Origin: Cyanobacteria bacterium UBA2566
GTDB lineage: Bacteria; Cyanobacteriota; Cyanobacteriia; Cyanobacteriales; Desertifilaceae
Assembly: GCA_002340255.1 (NCBI GenBank)
Contig: DDLS01000210.1
Location: 1 to 64,000, forward strand
Direction: 5' to 3'
DNA: 64,000 nucleotides
Below the pieces are notes generated by a model. The model was given only the letters and a program-made list of their open reading frames with translations. It was not told the origin of the DNA and did not search any database. Shown here piece after piece: positions 44,976-53,758 of this stretch. The position numbers and the translations under genes are program-made. Every line of letters begins with the position of its first letter. Position 1 is the stretch's first letter.

Positions 44976-45881
44976 TTAGCGGCTAATGCCAAAAGCAATA
45001 TAATTGTGGGGAATTAACTCGGTATGATCGTAATCGTTAACGACCTGACTTGTTTCAGCATCGTACACCCAATCGCTCCAGTCCCACACGCGCCTTTCTT
45101 TTTCTGGGATTTGCACGGCGACGTAAACCCCTTCAGCTAAACGGGCTCCTAGAGGATTGCTGCCAAAATCTAATCCCAAGTAAAAATCCTGCACGGGAAC
45201 ATTTTTTCGGCGACGAGCAATCGCTTTAGTCAAACCAACCGCCATCGCTGATAGAGGTGCGATCGCTGGCTGTACGGTTGACGATAGCTTAAGTCCAGCT
45301 TTAAATACGTCGGACTCCAAAAACTTTACAGCAGCCTCGTCTTCTTCGTTTTTGATATTGACCGTATAACACTTAAAAGGAATTCCATCATTACCGACAT
45401 TCAACCCAACGAAGATAGGATAATTGATAATAGCCGCTCTTTCTCCTTCGCGCACGCGATAGGTGCTGTTGAAGTGCAAATGCTCTTGGGTGTTTTGTAA
45501 TTGGTTTTGAGTATAAAAATCAAACAATATTTGGTGAGTGTCACCCCCAGGATAGGAGGCTACGCGCAAGCAGTTTAGCGTAATTTTAATACGAGCATTT
45601 TTGAGCGATAGGTCGGGATTAATATTTCCGGCAGATTTAATGGGAATAATTTTAGTGTTAGCAGGCACCGGAGCAATGTAGCCAAAGGTATGAGCGGCGT
45701 GCTGCCAGGGTCTTTCAAACAGACTCCATCCAGAAAAGGTACTTGCAGCCGGTTGCCGGTCTTCCGCTGCTAAGAGCGCTATAGCCAACTCCTCCTCTCC
45801 TATCTCGCGCAATTTGGCCGCTGCTTGCGTCACGGGCATTTTACCTATCGCGGGTAAGTCATCGAACCAGTTTACATTCAT
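44976..45881 (-). CDS. Unrecognised protein translationally linked to the CHAT-NTPase
   Basis: 301 residues. The ATG at 45881 lies one base after the stop of the upstream CHAT gene (TAATATG), so the two are one transcript and probably translationally coupled. Visible features: a short alpha-helical N-terminus (VTQAAAKLREIGEEELAIAL), then mixed beta and alpha regions (IIPIKSAGNINPDLSLKNAR; YRVREGERAAIINYPIFVGL), a weakly hydrophobic helix near 195-215 (VQPAIAPLSAMAVGLTKAI) and a Trp-rich tail (RRVWDWSDWVYDAETSQVVN). There is no signal peptide, no clear membrane span, no Cys-rich N-terminus and no motif I can name. By position it could be the substrate, effector or regulator of the protease. 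Confidence 0.75.
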   Translation of the reverse strand: MNVNWFDDLPAIGKMPVTQAAAKLREIGEEELAIALLAAEDRQPAASTFSGWSLFERPWQHAAHTFGYIAPVPANTKIIPIKSAGNINPDLSLKNARIKITLNCLRVASYPGGDTHQILFDFYTQNQLQNTQEHLHFNSTYRVREGERAAIINYPIFVGLNVGNDGIPFKCYTVNIKNEEDEAAVKFLESDVFKAGLKLSSTVQPAIAPLSAMAVGLTKAIARRRKNVPVQDFYLGLDFGSNPLGARLAEGVYVAVQIPEKERRVWDWSDWVYDAETSQVVNDYDHTELIPHNYIAFGISR

Positions 45882-45882
45882 A

Positions 45883-48800
45883 TTATTGACCTCGTTTGTG
45901 CCTTATAAGAACAATTAATTGCCTTGTCTTCTGAACGTCGTTTAAAGCTTTATCTCCATAGCCTTCGTAGTTGCTAAGAGCGGCCTCAGCAAAAAGCAAA
46001 GCATCGCTATACCGATTATCCCTTAGCAGATGCAAGGCTACATTGAAGCGGGTTCGGGCGGCTTGGTAAATATCTCCTTGGTCTTCTTCGTAACGAATGG
46101 CCTTCTGCCAGTGTTCCAAGGCAAGAGGAGAATAAGTAGCATCCGCTATGCTGTAGATGTTGCCAAGCTGGTTATGCACTAGCGCTAAGTAACTTAGCGC
46201 ACCCGAAGGCAACAAATTGAGAGCCTTTTGGTAGCAGGCTAGCGCGTCATTGAGGTGATGGAGTTGGTCTTCCTGCGACTGCCCGGTGGCGATTGCTTCT
46301 TTGCATCGTTCGTAAGCTATCTGCCCCTGCTGTGCCAAAATACCGGCAATTTTTAGCGGGTCTTTCTCGCCAGGGACTGTTAAAGTTTCTAGATAGCTAG
46401 TCTCCGCTCGTGCTAAATCGCACAGATCGGGAACTGTCATATAGGCTTTACGAATATTGATGGCGGTAACAGCCGCACCCTCTCGGTCGCCTATGCGAAG
46501 CGACAGGTTGTAATCTTCCTCGTAAGCTATAAGACATTCGGGCGACCCTAGGTCACGCAGAATATCGCCCAACTGACTCAACGCTACCGCTAGGGTTCTA
46601 ATAGCATCCCTTTGGCTGCCGTCTAACGATTCTGGAGGCGCGGCTAGAGATGGTTTGGCACGTTTGCGAGCTTCACGGACTGATAGCCGTTGCAAGCGTT
46701 CGGCCTTTTCCCACTGATGCCTTGCAGCGGCAACTTTTACGCGATATTCGGTAACGAGAATCCATAAAACCTCCCGCTCTGGAAGGGGTTCGTCACTGTC
46801 TGCATCGACGAACTCCGGTACGATTTCCTCTACCAGCCGCGCCCACTCCGAATGGTGTCCCGTATGTTCGTAAAGTGCCTTTAAACCTTGCATTGGATTT
46901 ATAATTCCATTCCACCAGCTCCTTGCCAGCGATACTTCCCTTGCGTGGAGCAAGTTAGCCTCCTCCGCAGCGATTAAATTGACAACATTGCGCTTGCCTT
47001 TGTCATATTCGCGGTAGAAATAATCCCCCATATCGCCAATTGCTCGAACGTAAGCATGGATAGCTAAAGTTGCTTCCGATTCTTCTCCCTCAACGGAAGG
47101 AGACGCGGGGTAGTATCGGTCGAACAGGCGCTTAAAATACCACGGCAGGGCTGGGTGGATAGTGTAGAATCCGTTGCCGCGAGCAGTAAGCAGGCCAACC
47201 TCAGCAGCCCGGTCGAGCTTGGCAATACCAGCTTCGCGGGTCAAACCGCGCGTGGCAGGCACGCACCAGTCCTCATCGGGGTCGCCCATCCAACACAACA
47301 CGTCCACATTTACAAAACCCTGAAATAAATGCAGCAATGCTAGTTGTTGGCGTTCCTCCTCTGTAAAGGCACGAGCAAAGCCGTAACTCAACGACACGCC
47401 CAATGACTTAGATCGCCCCTCCCTCTCGTCATCTTCAATCGCGGCTTTGCCCGTTCTTAGCCGAGCCACAAAATTCTCGACTTGCTGCTTGGTTTTCAAT
47501 CCGTCATGCAGTGCTTGGCCTACTAGCACCGCAATCGTTAGTGGATTTCCCTGGCTGAATTGCAGCAAAGGCCACCAATCCCCTACCTCTATCAATTGAT
47601 GTCCCAGCCTCTGGGCGATCGCCCGTGTCAGTTGCACCCGTTCCTGCATGGGCATTGGCGGTATTGCAATCCTGATAGGCTCTTCGCCCAACCACCCTCT
47701 CTCATCGCGACGGGAGGTAAGTAGAAACTTAGCCTGCGTCTGGCTTGCCTCCTGCAAAAATTTAGCCAGTTCGTCGCGCTCTTGGGAACTCCACGTCGAC
47801 TCCGTGCCAGCAGGAAACCCAGCTACTGATTCGACGTTATCCCAAATCCACAGCACGGGAACTTCTCGCAATGCTAAAAGCGCCCAAGAATACCGCTGGC
47901 TATCGCTTAGCGTTAGCCAGCGAACTCCCCTTGTTTTTAACCAGCCCTCAAATGCTACGCCAACCTCGTCCAGCACTCGCCTCAAAGGCAAATATCGATC
48001 GAAAGAGGAAAACAGCACCCGTCCCTCCACGCCCCCAGTTTGCGCGTACCAGCGGCCAAACTCAACAGCGGTACTCGTTTTGCCGCTTCCAGCATAAGAA
48101 TGCAGCAGAGTAATGCGCCCCGTATCGAAAGCACGGTCGAGTGCCAGCAGGGTTTCGTCGCGGCCCAAGAAAAACGCATCGGGGGTTTTGGACGATTGCC
48201 ATCTCCTTTCTTCACCTGCAAGCGGAGTATCGTTGTCGCTAAGGTTAAAGGCTTGTTTGAGAGTGTTGGCAGAACTGGGGAACGCCACGGGGGCTGCTTC
48301 GTAAACTATCGGCACCGTCCAGTCTTGCAATGGCAGCGGGCTTAAGGCAACTTCCCGAATCGGTTGAGCGCGTAACTGCTGGCGTCCTTTTGTGACGGCT
48401 TCGCCCAGTGTTTGACCTAGAGCTAAAGCCTCGTACAAATTAGCCACAAACTCGGCAGCGGTGAAAACATAAACGTTGTAGCGCATTGCCACCACGCCAG
48501 CCACGCCAGCATTTATGACCTCTTGTGCTAGAGAACCTAATGCGCTACTCCTGTTATCTGCAAGAGTTTGACCCGGTTTGCTAGGTGTCTCAATATAAGC
48601 CGAACGACAAGCATTAAGCACCAGCAAAGATACCTCCGTTTCCGCGAGCAACGAACCGAGTAATTGCCCATGAACTAAGTCCTCCCGATCGCGAAGCGTC
48701 TCCGCAGGAGAATCGCCAGACTCGGAATCCGAGCTTTCAAATATCAGGTAACCTCGCTTTTTTTGAGGGGGCTTACCCGTTTTTTTTGCTCTGAGGTCTT

Positions 48801-49512
48801 CATAAATCCCGTGTCCGTCAAAATGGACGATTCGATAGGGAAATCCATCCTCCTTGGCTCTTCGCAAAACCTTCTCTAGCTCGTCATATGTTGGCGGGCG
48901 TAAAACGTCTAATTGAAAAACCTCGCTGCCGCCGTCTGTCAGCCCCTTAATCAACTTGGTTGCCACCGACCGAAACGCCACGTCTTTGCTACCTTGAGGG
49001 CGACAGATAACCATTAAAATCTTAATCTTGCTATTGCCGTAGCGAGCGGCGTGACTGTCCTGTCTTCCCTGAAACCCGGTACGAACAAAGGCGCTTGCAC
49101 TCAATGCTAGAGGCGTATTGCTGCGCGGAACGCGCATGAGTTCCCACGGAATTGTCGCCGCATCAGAACCGTTGGGAGAAGCGATTTCTATGCGAGCGTT
49201 GCCGATTTTATGGCGTAAAACTTCCCATAGGTTGCGGGTATCGTTGTTGGCGTAAAATACCTTCTCGAACAGTTCCGTTCCAATTTCGTACATCCGCCGT
49301 TCTATCCTACGGGCAATCTTGGGTGCGGGTTCTTGAGGGTATTGCAAAAAGTCTTCGAGATACCAGCGAATGTCTTCAAGCTCTTGCTCCTCAATTCTAA
49401 ATTCAAAGTCTGCCGCCGCACTCTGGCTCACCTCTGAGCCTTCCAGGGTAATTGCAACCTGGTATTTATCTCCCTGGTTATCTCCTTGCTGGATAATTCT
49501 GACTGTCACCAT
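45883..49512 (-). CDS. CHAT protease-STAND NTPase-TPR protein
   Basis: 1209 residues. The CHAT (caspase-like) domain spans about 100-410 with the catalytic His 234 (VHFDGHGIY) and Cys 302 (LVLNACRSAY) in place. A STAND/NB-ARC-like NTPase follows: Walker A GSGKT at 475-479 (LHSYAGSGKTS), Walker B VLWIWDNVE at 552-560 and sensor FLLTSRRDE at 595-603, with a winged-helix-like region after. The last 350 residues contain TPR-like helical repeats (YLALVHNQLGNIYSIAD; YQAARTRFNVALHLLRDNRY). The architecture is that of a signal-dependent protease: ligand or partner binding by the repeats would drive oligomerisation and activate the CHAT domain. It lies 37 bases after nadA on the same strand and is followed immediately by the 301-residue gene. 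Confidence 0.9.
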   Translation of the reverse strand: MVTVRIIQQGDNQGDKYQVAITLEGSEVSQSAAADFEFRIEEQELEDIRWYLEDFLQYPQEPAPKIARRIERRMYEIGTELFEKVFYANNDTRNLWEVLRHKIGNARIEIASPNGSDAATIPWELMRVPRSNTPLALSASAFVRTGFQGRQDSHAARYGNSKIKILMVICRPQGSKDVAFRSVATKLIKGLTDGGSEVFQLDVLRPPTYDELEKVLRRAKEDGFPYRIVHFDGHGIYEDLRAKKTGKPPQKKRGYLIFESSDSESGDSPAETLRDREDLVHGQLLGSLLAETEVSLLVLNACRSAYIETPSKPGQTLADNRSSALGSLAQEVINAGVAGVVAMRYNVYVFTAAEFVANLYEALALGQTLGEAVTKGRQQLRAQPIREVALSPLPLQDWTVPIVYEAAPVAFPSSANTLKQAFNLSDNDTPLAGEERRWQSSKTPDAFFLGRDETLLALDRAFDTGRITLLHSYAGSGKTSTAVEFGRWYAQTGGVEGRVLFSSFDRYLPLRRVLDEVGVAFEGWLKTRGVRWLTLSDSQRYSWALLALREVPVLWIWDNVESVAGFPAGTESTWSSQERDELAKFLQEASQTQAKFLLTSRRDERGWLGEEPIRIAIPPMPMQERVQLTRAIAQRLGHQLIEVGDWWPLLQFSQGNPLTIAVLVGQALHDGLKTKQQVENFVARLRTGKAAIEDDEREGRSKSLGVSLSYGFARAFTEEERQQLALLHLFQGFVNVDVLCWMGDPDEDWCVPATRGLTREAGIAKLDRAAEVGLLTARGNGFYTIHPALPWYFKRLFDRYYPASPSVEGEESEATLAIHAYVRAIGDMGDYFYREYDKGKRNVVNLIAAEEANLLHAREVSLARSWWNGIINPMQGLKALYEHTGHHSEWARLVEEIVPEFVDADSDEPLPEREVLWILVTEYRVKVAAARHQWEKAERLQRLSVREARKRAKPSLAAPPESLDGSQRDAIRTLAVALSQLGDILRDLGSPECLIAYEEDYNLSLRIGDREGAAVTAINIRKAYMTVPDLCDLARAETSYLETLTVPGEKDPLKIAGILAQQGQIAYERCKEAIATGQSQEDQLHHLNDALACYQKALNLLPSGALSYLALVHNQLGNIYSIADATYSPLALEHWQKAIRYEEDQGDIYQAARTRFNVALHLLRDNRYSDALLFAEAALSNYEGYGDKALNDVQKTRQLIVLIRHKRGQ

Positions 49513-49549
49513 TGACTTCTAGGTTTCTAAAGATGTTTTTTTCCAATCA

Positions 49550-50512
49550 TTAGGTCATCTCTAACATTCTTTGAATGGGACGTAAAGCGGCTACCTGAAT
49601 CTCTTCGGGTAGGGTAATTTCTGGAGTCCGTTTTTTCATGGCCAAGTAGAGCTTTTCTAACGTATTGAGCCGCATATGAGGACATTCATTACAAGCACAG
49701 TTATTTATCGGTGGTGCAGGAATAAACTGTTTATGGGGCGCTTCCTTCTCCATTTGATGGATAATTCCCGGTTCAGTAGCCACAATAAATGTGGGACTGT
49801 GACTGGTTTGGGCATAGTTGAGTAAAGCAGTCGTGGAACCGATATGATCGGCATGGCGCAGTACGGAGGGTTCGCATTCGGGATGGGCTATAATTTCCGC
49901 TTCGGGGTGCTGCACTTTCAGTTGCACGATTTTCTTTTCGGAAAAGGTTTCATGGACAATACAACTGCCATCCCAGAGGAGGAGATCTCGTCCGGTTTGT
50001 TCCATGACATAGCGTCCTAAGTTGCGATCTGGTGCAAAGATGATGGGTTGATGGGTGGGAATTTGCTCGACTATCTGGACAGCGTTGGAACTGGTGCAGA
50101 TAATATCGCTCATGGCCTTAATTTCGGCCGTACAGTTAATGTAGGAGATTACCAAATGATCTCGATTTTGGGCCTTAAATGCAGCAAAGGCATCAGGTGG
50201 ACAACTATCGGCTAGGGAGCAACCTGCATCGAGATCTGGTAAAAGTACCAATTTATTAGGGTTAAGAATTTTGGCAGTTTCGGCCATAAAGTGAACCCCA
50301 GCAAAGACAATGACTTCTGCGTCAGTATTTGCAGCTTTGCGGGATAGGCCAAGGGAGTCACCGATATAGTCGGCAATGTCCTGAATATCGGGGTCTTGGT
50401 AGTAATGGGCCAAGACAATGGCGTTGAGTTCTCGCTTGAGAGTGGCGATCGCCTCAAAGAGGTCGTCGGGAAGTTCAGAGACGCGAGTGGGGGAGGAAAC
50501 AGCAGTAAACAA
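49550..50512 (-). CDS. nadA: Quinolinate synthase
   Basis: 320 residues. It condenses iminoaspartate with dihydroxyacetone phosphate to quinolinate for NAD synthesis, using a 4Fe-4S cluster. Motifs are NAIVLAHYYQDPDIQDIADY, the cluster Cys in GCSLADSCPPDAF, INCTAEIKAMSDIICTSSNA and CNECPHMRLNTLEK. The start is a TTG at 50512; no better ATG lies near the N-terminus. It is co-directional with the DAHP synthase gene upstream (119-bp gap) and the CHAT gene downstream (37-bp gap). Confidence 0.96.
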   Translation of the reverse strand: MFTAVSSPTRVSELPDDLFEAIATLKRELNAIVLAHYYQDPDIQDIADYIGDSLGLSRKAANTDAEVIVFAGVHFMAETAKILNPNKLVLLPDLDAGCSLADSCPPDAFAAFKAQNRDHLVISYINCTAEIKAMSDIICTSSNAVQIVEQIPTHQPIIFAPDRNLGRYVMEQTGRDLLLWDGSCIVHETFSEKKIVQLKVQHPEAEIIAHPECEPSVLRHADHIGSTTALLNYAQTSHSPTFIVATEPGIIHQMEKEAPHKQFIPAPPINNCACNECPHMRLNTLEKLYLAMKKRTPEITLPEEIQVAALRPIQRMLEMT

Positions 50513-50631
50513 GGTGAATAATAACCTAAACCATTATTACTTTCAGTTCTAATTATAGTTTATTTCACTAAAAAGGGTAGGGTGACCAACGCCCCTACCC
50601 AATTAGGGCATACTGATAACTCCCGAAACTC

Positions 50632-51690
50632 TTAAGCCAGAACGGTTTCTGGGATAGACCAGCGATCGACCGTTTTACCGATCGCCGCCAATTCTTTCAT
50701 CAGTTCATCGAACTCATCTGGGGTGAGGGACTGAGGCCCATCCGAGAGCGCTTTCGAGGGGCTGGGATGAACTTCAATCATTAAGGCATCGGCTCCTACG
50801 GCGATCGCCCCTTTCGCCATCGCAGGTACATGCTGAGACCAGCCCGTCCCATGGGACGGGTCAATCATCACGGGTAAATGGGTCAGCGTCCGCAAGACCG
50901 GAACGACAGACAGATCCAAGGTATTGCGGGTATATTGACGGTCAAACGTGCGAATTCCCCGCTCACACAAGATCACTTGAGAATTTCCCCCAGCCAAAAT
51001 ATACTCAGCCGCCATCAGCCATTCCTGAATGGTTGCGGACATTCCTCGCTTGAGTAAAACCGGCTTATCCTGGGCCCCGACCTTCTTCAGCAAGGCAAAA
51101 TTTTGCATATTTCTGGCCCCAATCTGAATCACATCAGCCACTTCTGCCACTGCATCCAGATCTGCCGTATCCATGATTTCTGTAATAATACCTAAGCCGC
51201 TCTTGTCCCGCGCTGTGGCCAGTAGCCCTAGGGCACTTTCTCCATGGCCTTGGAACGAATAGGGTGAGGTTCTTGGTTTATAAGCGCCACCGCGCAGAAA
51301 CTTAGCTCCTGCCGCCTTAACTCGCAGGGCCGTTTCAACGATCATCTCCTCCGTCTCCACTGAACAAGGGCCAGCAACTACAACGATAGGATGACTTTCG
51401 CCAAAGGGAACATCACCTTGAGGTGTAGAAACTACCACATCCGAGGCTTGACCATGACGATATTCACGACTGGCACGCTTAAAGGGTTGTTCGACACGCA
51501 ATACTAATTCAATCCAAGGACTCAATTCTTGAATTCTCTCCCGGTCTAAATCTGCTGTATCCCCAACTAAACCAATGACCACCTTGTGCTGACCCACTAT
51601 TTTTTCTGGTGTCAGGCCCCAAGTTCCCAGTTCATCACTGACTCGGTCAATTTCTGCGGTTGGCGTACCGCTTTTCATTACTACAATCAT
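50632..51690 (-). CDS. aroF: 3-deoxy-7-phosphoheptulonate (DAHP) synthase, AroA-I-beta type
   Basis: 352 residues. It condenses phosphoenolpyruvate and erythrose 4-phosphate, the first shikimate step. An N-terminal ferredoxin-like regulatory segment (VVMKSGTPTAEIDRVSDELG) is followed by the catalytic barrel: GPCSVETEEMIVETALRV, GGAYKPRTSPYSFQG, KRGMSATIQEWLMAAEYI, and PVMIDPSHGTGW. The type differs from E. coli AroF/G/H; regulatory ligands are not readable. It is 24 bp downstream of the PAM68-like gene. Confidence 0.93.
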   Translation of the reverse strand: MIVVMKSGTPTAEIDRVSDELGTWGLTPEKIVGQHKVVIGLVGDTADLDRERIQELSPWIELVLRVEQPFKRASREYRHGQASDVVVSTPQGDVPFGESHPIVVVAGPCSVETEEMIVETALRVKAAGAKFLRGGAYKPRTSPYSFQGHGESALGLLATARDKSGLGIITEIMDTADLDAVAEVADVIQIGARNMQNFALLKKVGAQDKPVLLKRGMSATIQEWLMAAEYILAGGNSQVILCERGIRTFDRQYTRNTLDLSVVPVLRTLTHLPVMIDPSHGTGWSQHVPAMAKGAIAVGADALMIEVHPSPSKALSDGPQSLTPDEFDELMKELAAIGKTVDRWSIPETVLA

Positions 51691-51714
51691 GGTTGATATC
51701 CTGATTCGATAGGG

Positions 51715-52212
51715 TCATTCTGAATACTTATCTTGTTTGATCGATCGCCACGCGGCGATCGTTCTACCTAAATTTTGGGTAAAGTCCTGCCAACCGAGCA
51801 GAGTCCCTACTCGATTTTCATCCCAAGAGGCCGAGAGTACCCCATAACTTAAACCGAGGACACCCAGGCCAAAAAACCCCATACTCACCAACACCACAGC
51901 AATATGAGGTAAATCAAACTCTGTTTGGGTCAAAATCCAATAGCTGATCGCAAACGTTAACACACCTAGGGCAGTAGGTACACCAGACAACAAAGCCATG
52001 CGCTTAATCATCCGCTTACTTACAACTTCGGGGATCGCCCGGTCTTCTTGACGAATTGGGGTTCTTTTCTGCGACCCTTGAGAGGACTTTGATTTCCTGG
52101 AGGAGGATGAAGGAGTAGAACGATTTTTTTTACGGCTGGTTTTTGGCTCGAAGGGCAATCGTTCCTTCGCAACCGACTCACCCTTTTGAGTGGGTTCAGG
52201 GGACATAGGCAA
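51715..52212 (-). CDS. PAM68-like (DUF3464) membrane protein
   Basis: 165 residues. A long basic, Ser-rich N-terminus (KTSRKKNRSTPSSSSRKSKS) precedes two membrane helices at about 75-96 and 104-128 (GVPTALGVLTFAISYWILT; VLVSMGFFGLGVLGLSYGVL) and the C-terminal DENRVGTLLGWQDFTQNLGR. This fits the PAM68 family, whose plant and cyanobacterial members help assemble photosystem II. It begins 5 bases after rpsO, a gene order often seen in cyanobacteria. Confidence 0.85.
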   Translation of the reverse strand: MPMSPEPTQKGESVAKERLPFEPKTSRKKNRSTPSSSSRKSKSSQGSQKRTPIRQEDRAIPEVVSKRMIKRMALLSGVPTALGVLTFAISYWILTQTEFDLPHIAVVLVSMGFFGLGVLGLSYGVLSASWDENRVGTLLGWQDFTQNLGRTIAAWRSIKQDKYSE

Positions 52213-52217
52213 TTACT

Positions 52218-52487
52218 CTAGCCTCGGATACTCAAACGACTAATTAACGCTTTGTAACGGTCTTGGTCTTGTTTGTTAATGTAACCTAACAAACGCTTGC
52301 GCTGACCAATCATTTTCATCAGACCTCGCTGAGAAGCATAGTCTTTCTTATTCGATTTTAAGTGGGCACTTAAACGGTTAATCCGCTCAGTCAAAACAGC
52401 TACTTGCAGATCCGCTGAACCGGTATCGGTTTCGTGAACCTGGTACTCAGCCATTATTTGATGTTTTTTGGTTTGTGTGAGACTCAT
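52218..52487 (-). CDS. rpsO: 30S ribosomal protein S15
   Basis: 89 residues. The family signature runs from MSLTQTKKHQIMAEYQVHET through DLQVAVLTERINRLSAHLKS to LLGYINKQDQDRYKALISRL. It binds 16S rRNA early in assembly. The ATG at 52487 is chosen over an internal ATG because S15 proteins begin with this SLTQ-type helix. It heads the run rpsO, PAM68-like, DAHP synthase. Confidence 0.97.
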   Translation of the reverse strand: MSLTQTKKHQIMAEYQVHETDTGSADLQVAVLTERINRLSAHLKSNKKDYASQRGLMKMIGQRKRLLGYINKQDQDRYKALISRLSIRG

Positions 52488-52639
52488 AAGGTGTTTTGTT
52501 GGTATAATCCATCAAAATTCAGCAACTTTGTACTATAACACAAATTTCGATTGTGACCCAAGCTCCTAAGCAAATCAGCCAGTTACACAAGCCAATGGGA
52601 AAGGTCACGGTTAATTAGCTCTTGCAGCTTGAGGATATC

Positions 52640-52714
52640 TTAACGATAAAATTCAATAACTTGTTGATGTTCTTCAGCGGATAAAGGCATAACTTTTTCT
52701 TTCGATAGGTTCAT
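52640..52714 (-). other. 24-codon open frame, possible antitoxin-like remnant
   Basis: MNLSKEKVMPLSAEEHQQVI followed by EFYR and a stop. The start of the peptide has the flavour of small cyanobacterial antitoxins, but it ends too early. Otherwise the 0.38-kb gap 52488-52867 between rpsO and ruvA holds no gene I can support. Confidence 0.2.
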
Positions 52715-52867
52715 AAAAATGGCTTTATTTTTCTCCATAAAAGACGTTCTTGAAAAGCATTAATTATTTCTCCTTAGTCACGATGTGTTATCGCCTCTCA
52801 AACCTGCATCAAGCGCTCCGAGTAAGCACAAGCTGAATTCATGGAATCACCTCTGGAAAAATAAAAC

Positions 52868-53491
52868 TTAACTCAACCAACTAATGGCTTCCCTGATCCA
52901 ATCTTCTGCCTCTTGAGTTTTCATCAGATTGGGTTTCTGACTCAATGCACCTAACGCTTGGGCGATTTCTTCCTGGTTATATCCTAAAGCGAGAAGAGTC
53001 ATTTCCACATCTTCTTGCAAAGCTGAAGGAATGGTACTAGAGACCGGTAGAGCGACTCCAGATGTATCTCGCCATTGGGATAACTTGTTTCTTAACTCTA
53101 GAGCAATACGTTCGGCTGTTTTACTACCCACCCCAGGAGTGCGTACCAGTTGTTTAATATTACCCGTAACGATCGCCTGCACCAAATCGGACAACCCCAA
53201 CGTATCCAAAAGAGCGATCGCCAATTGTGCCCCAATACCACTTACTCCCACCAACTGGCGAAATAGATCCCGCTCTGCTGACGACGTAAAGCCATACAAC
53301 AAGGGTTGCTCCTCGCGAATCATCAAATGGGTAAATACTTGAACCTCATCTTGACGCTCAGAGATCCCATCGCCTAACTGACGAGTCACTTGGATCTCAT
53401 AACCTAAACCATTCACCTCCAACACCAGAGTCACACGATTTCCCGATCGCCGGTCAACTTGGGAAACGGTTCCCCTCAGATAACTGAGCAT
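52868..53491 (-). CDS. ruvA: Holliday junction branch migration protein RuvA
   Basis: 207 residues. An OB-fold N-terminal domain (MLSYLRGTVSQVDRRSGNRV) is followed by two helix-hairpin-helix motifs (GVSGIGAQLAIALLDTLG; TPGVGSKTAERIALELR) and the C-terminal RuvB-binding domain (EDVEMTLLALGYNQEEIAQA). The ATG at 53491 is chosen because MLSYLRG is the conserved start; a frame extends to 53527. RuvB is not in the window. Confidence 0.95.
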   Translation of the reverse strand: MLSYLRGTVSQVDRRSGNRVTLVLEVNGLGYEIQVTRQLGDGISERQDEVQVFTHLMIREEQPLLYGFTSSAERDLFRQLVGVSGIGAQLAIALLDTLGLSDLVQAIVTGNIKQLVRTPGVGSKTAERIALELRNKLSQWRDTSGVALPVSSTIPSALQEDVEMTLLALGYNQEEIAQALGALSQKPNLMKTQEAEDWIREAISWLS

Positions 53492-53758
53492 TTTGCTATC
53501 CCCTTGCGTGATTGAATCGCACAGCATAGCCTATGGTATTATCATACGGTGTTGTCTTACCAGCACACCCAAAAAGCAACTCCAAAAGTCAACCTGACTG
53601 GAGAGCCAACCGTGGCTCCTGCTTGCATCCGTTCCTGTAAGAAACAATAAATGTATGAAAGAGCAATCCCCAATCCATAAAATTTATAACCCTTACAGAA
53701 AACCGACTTCAGATATCCAAGTGGAGTTGTTGTTGATGAGTCCGGAAAGAGAAAACGG

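Noticed and set aside
44795..44998. A 67-codon minus-strand frame that overlaps the end of the CHAT partner gene by 23 bases
   Set aside because: Composition is unlike the neighbours, there is no ribosome site and no recognisable motif; it may be a shadow of the overlapping gene.
44976..45881. The CHAT partner as a bacterial gasdermin
   Set aside because: There is no N-terminal Cys and no hydrophobic pore-forming stretch; the sequence does not fit. Structure prediction would decide.
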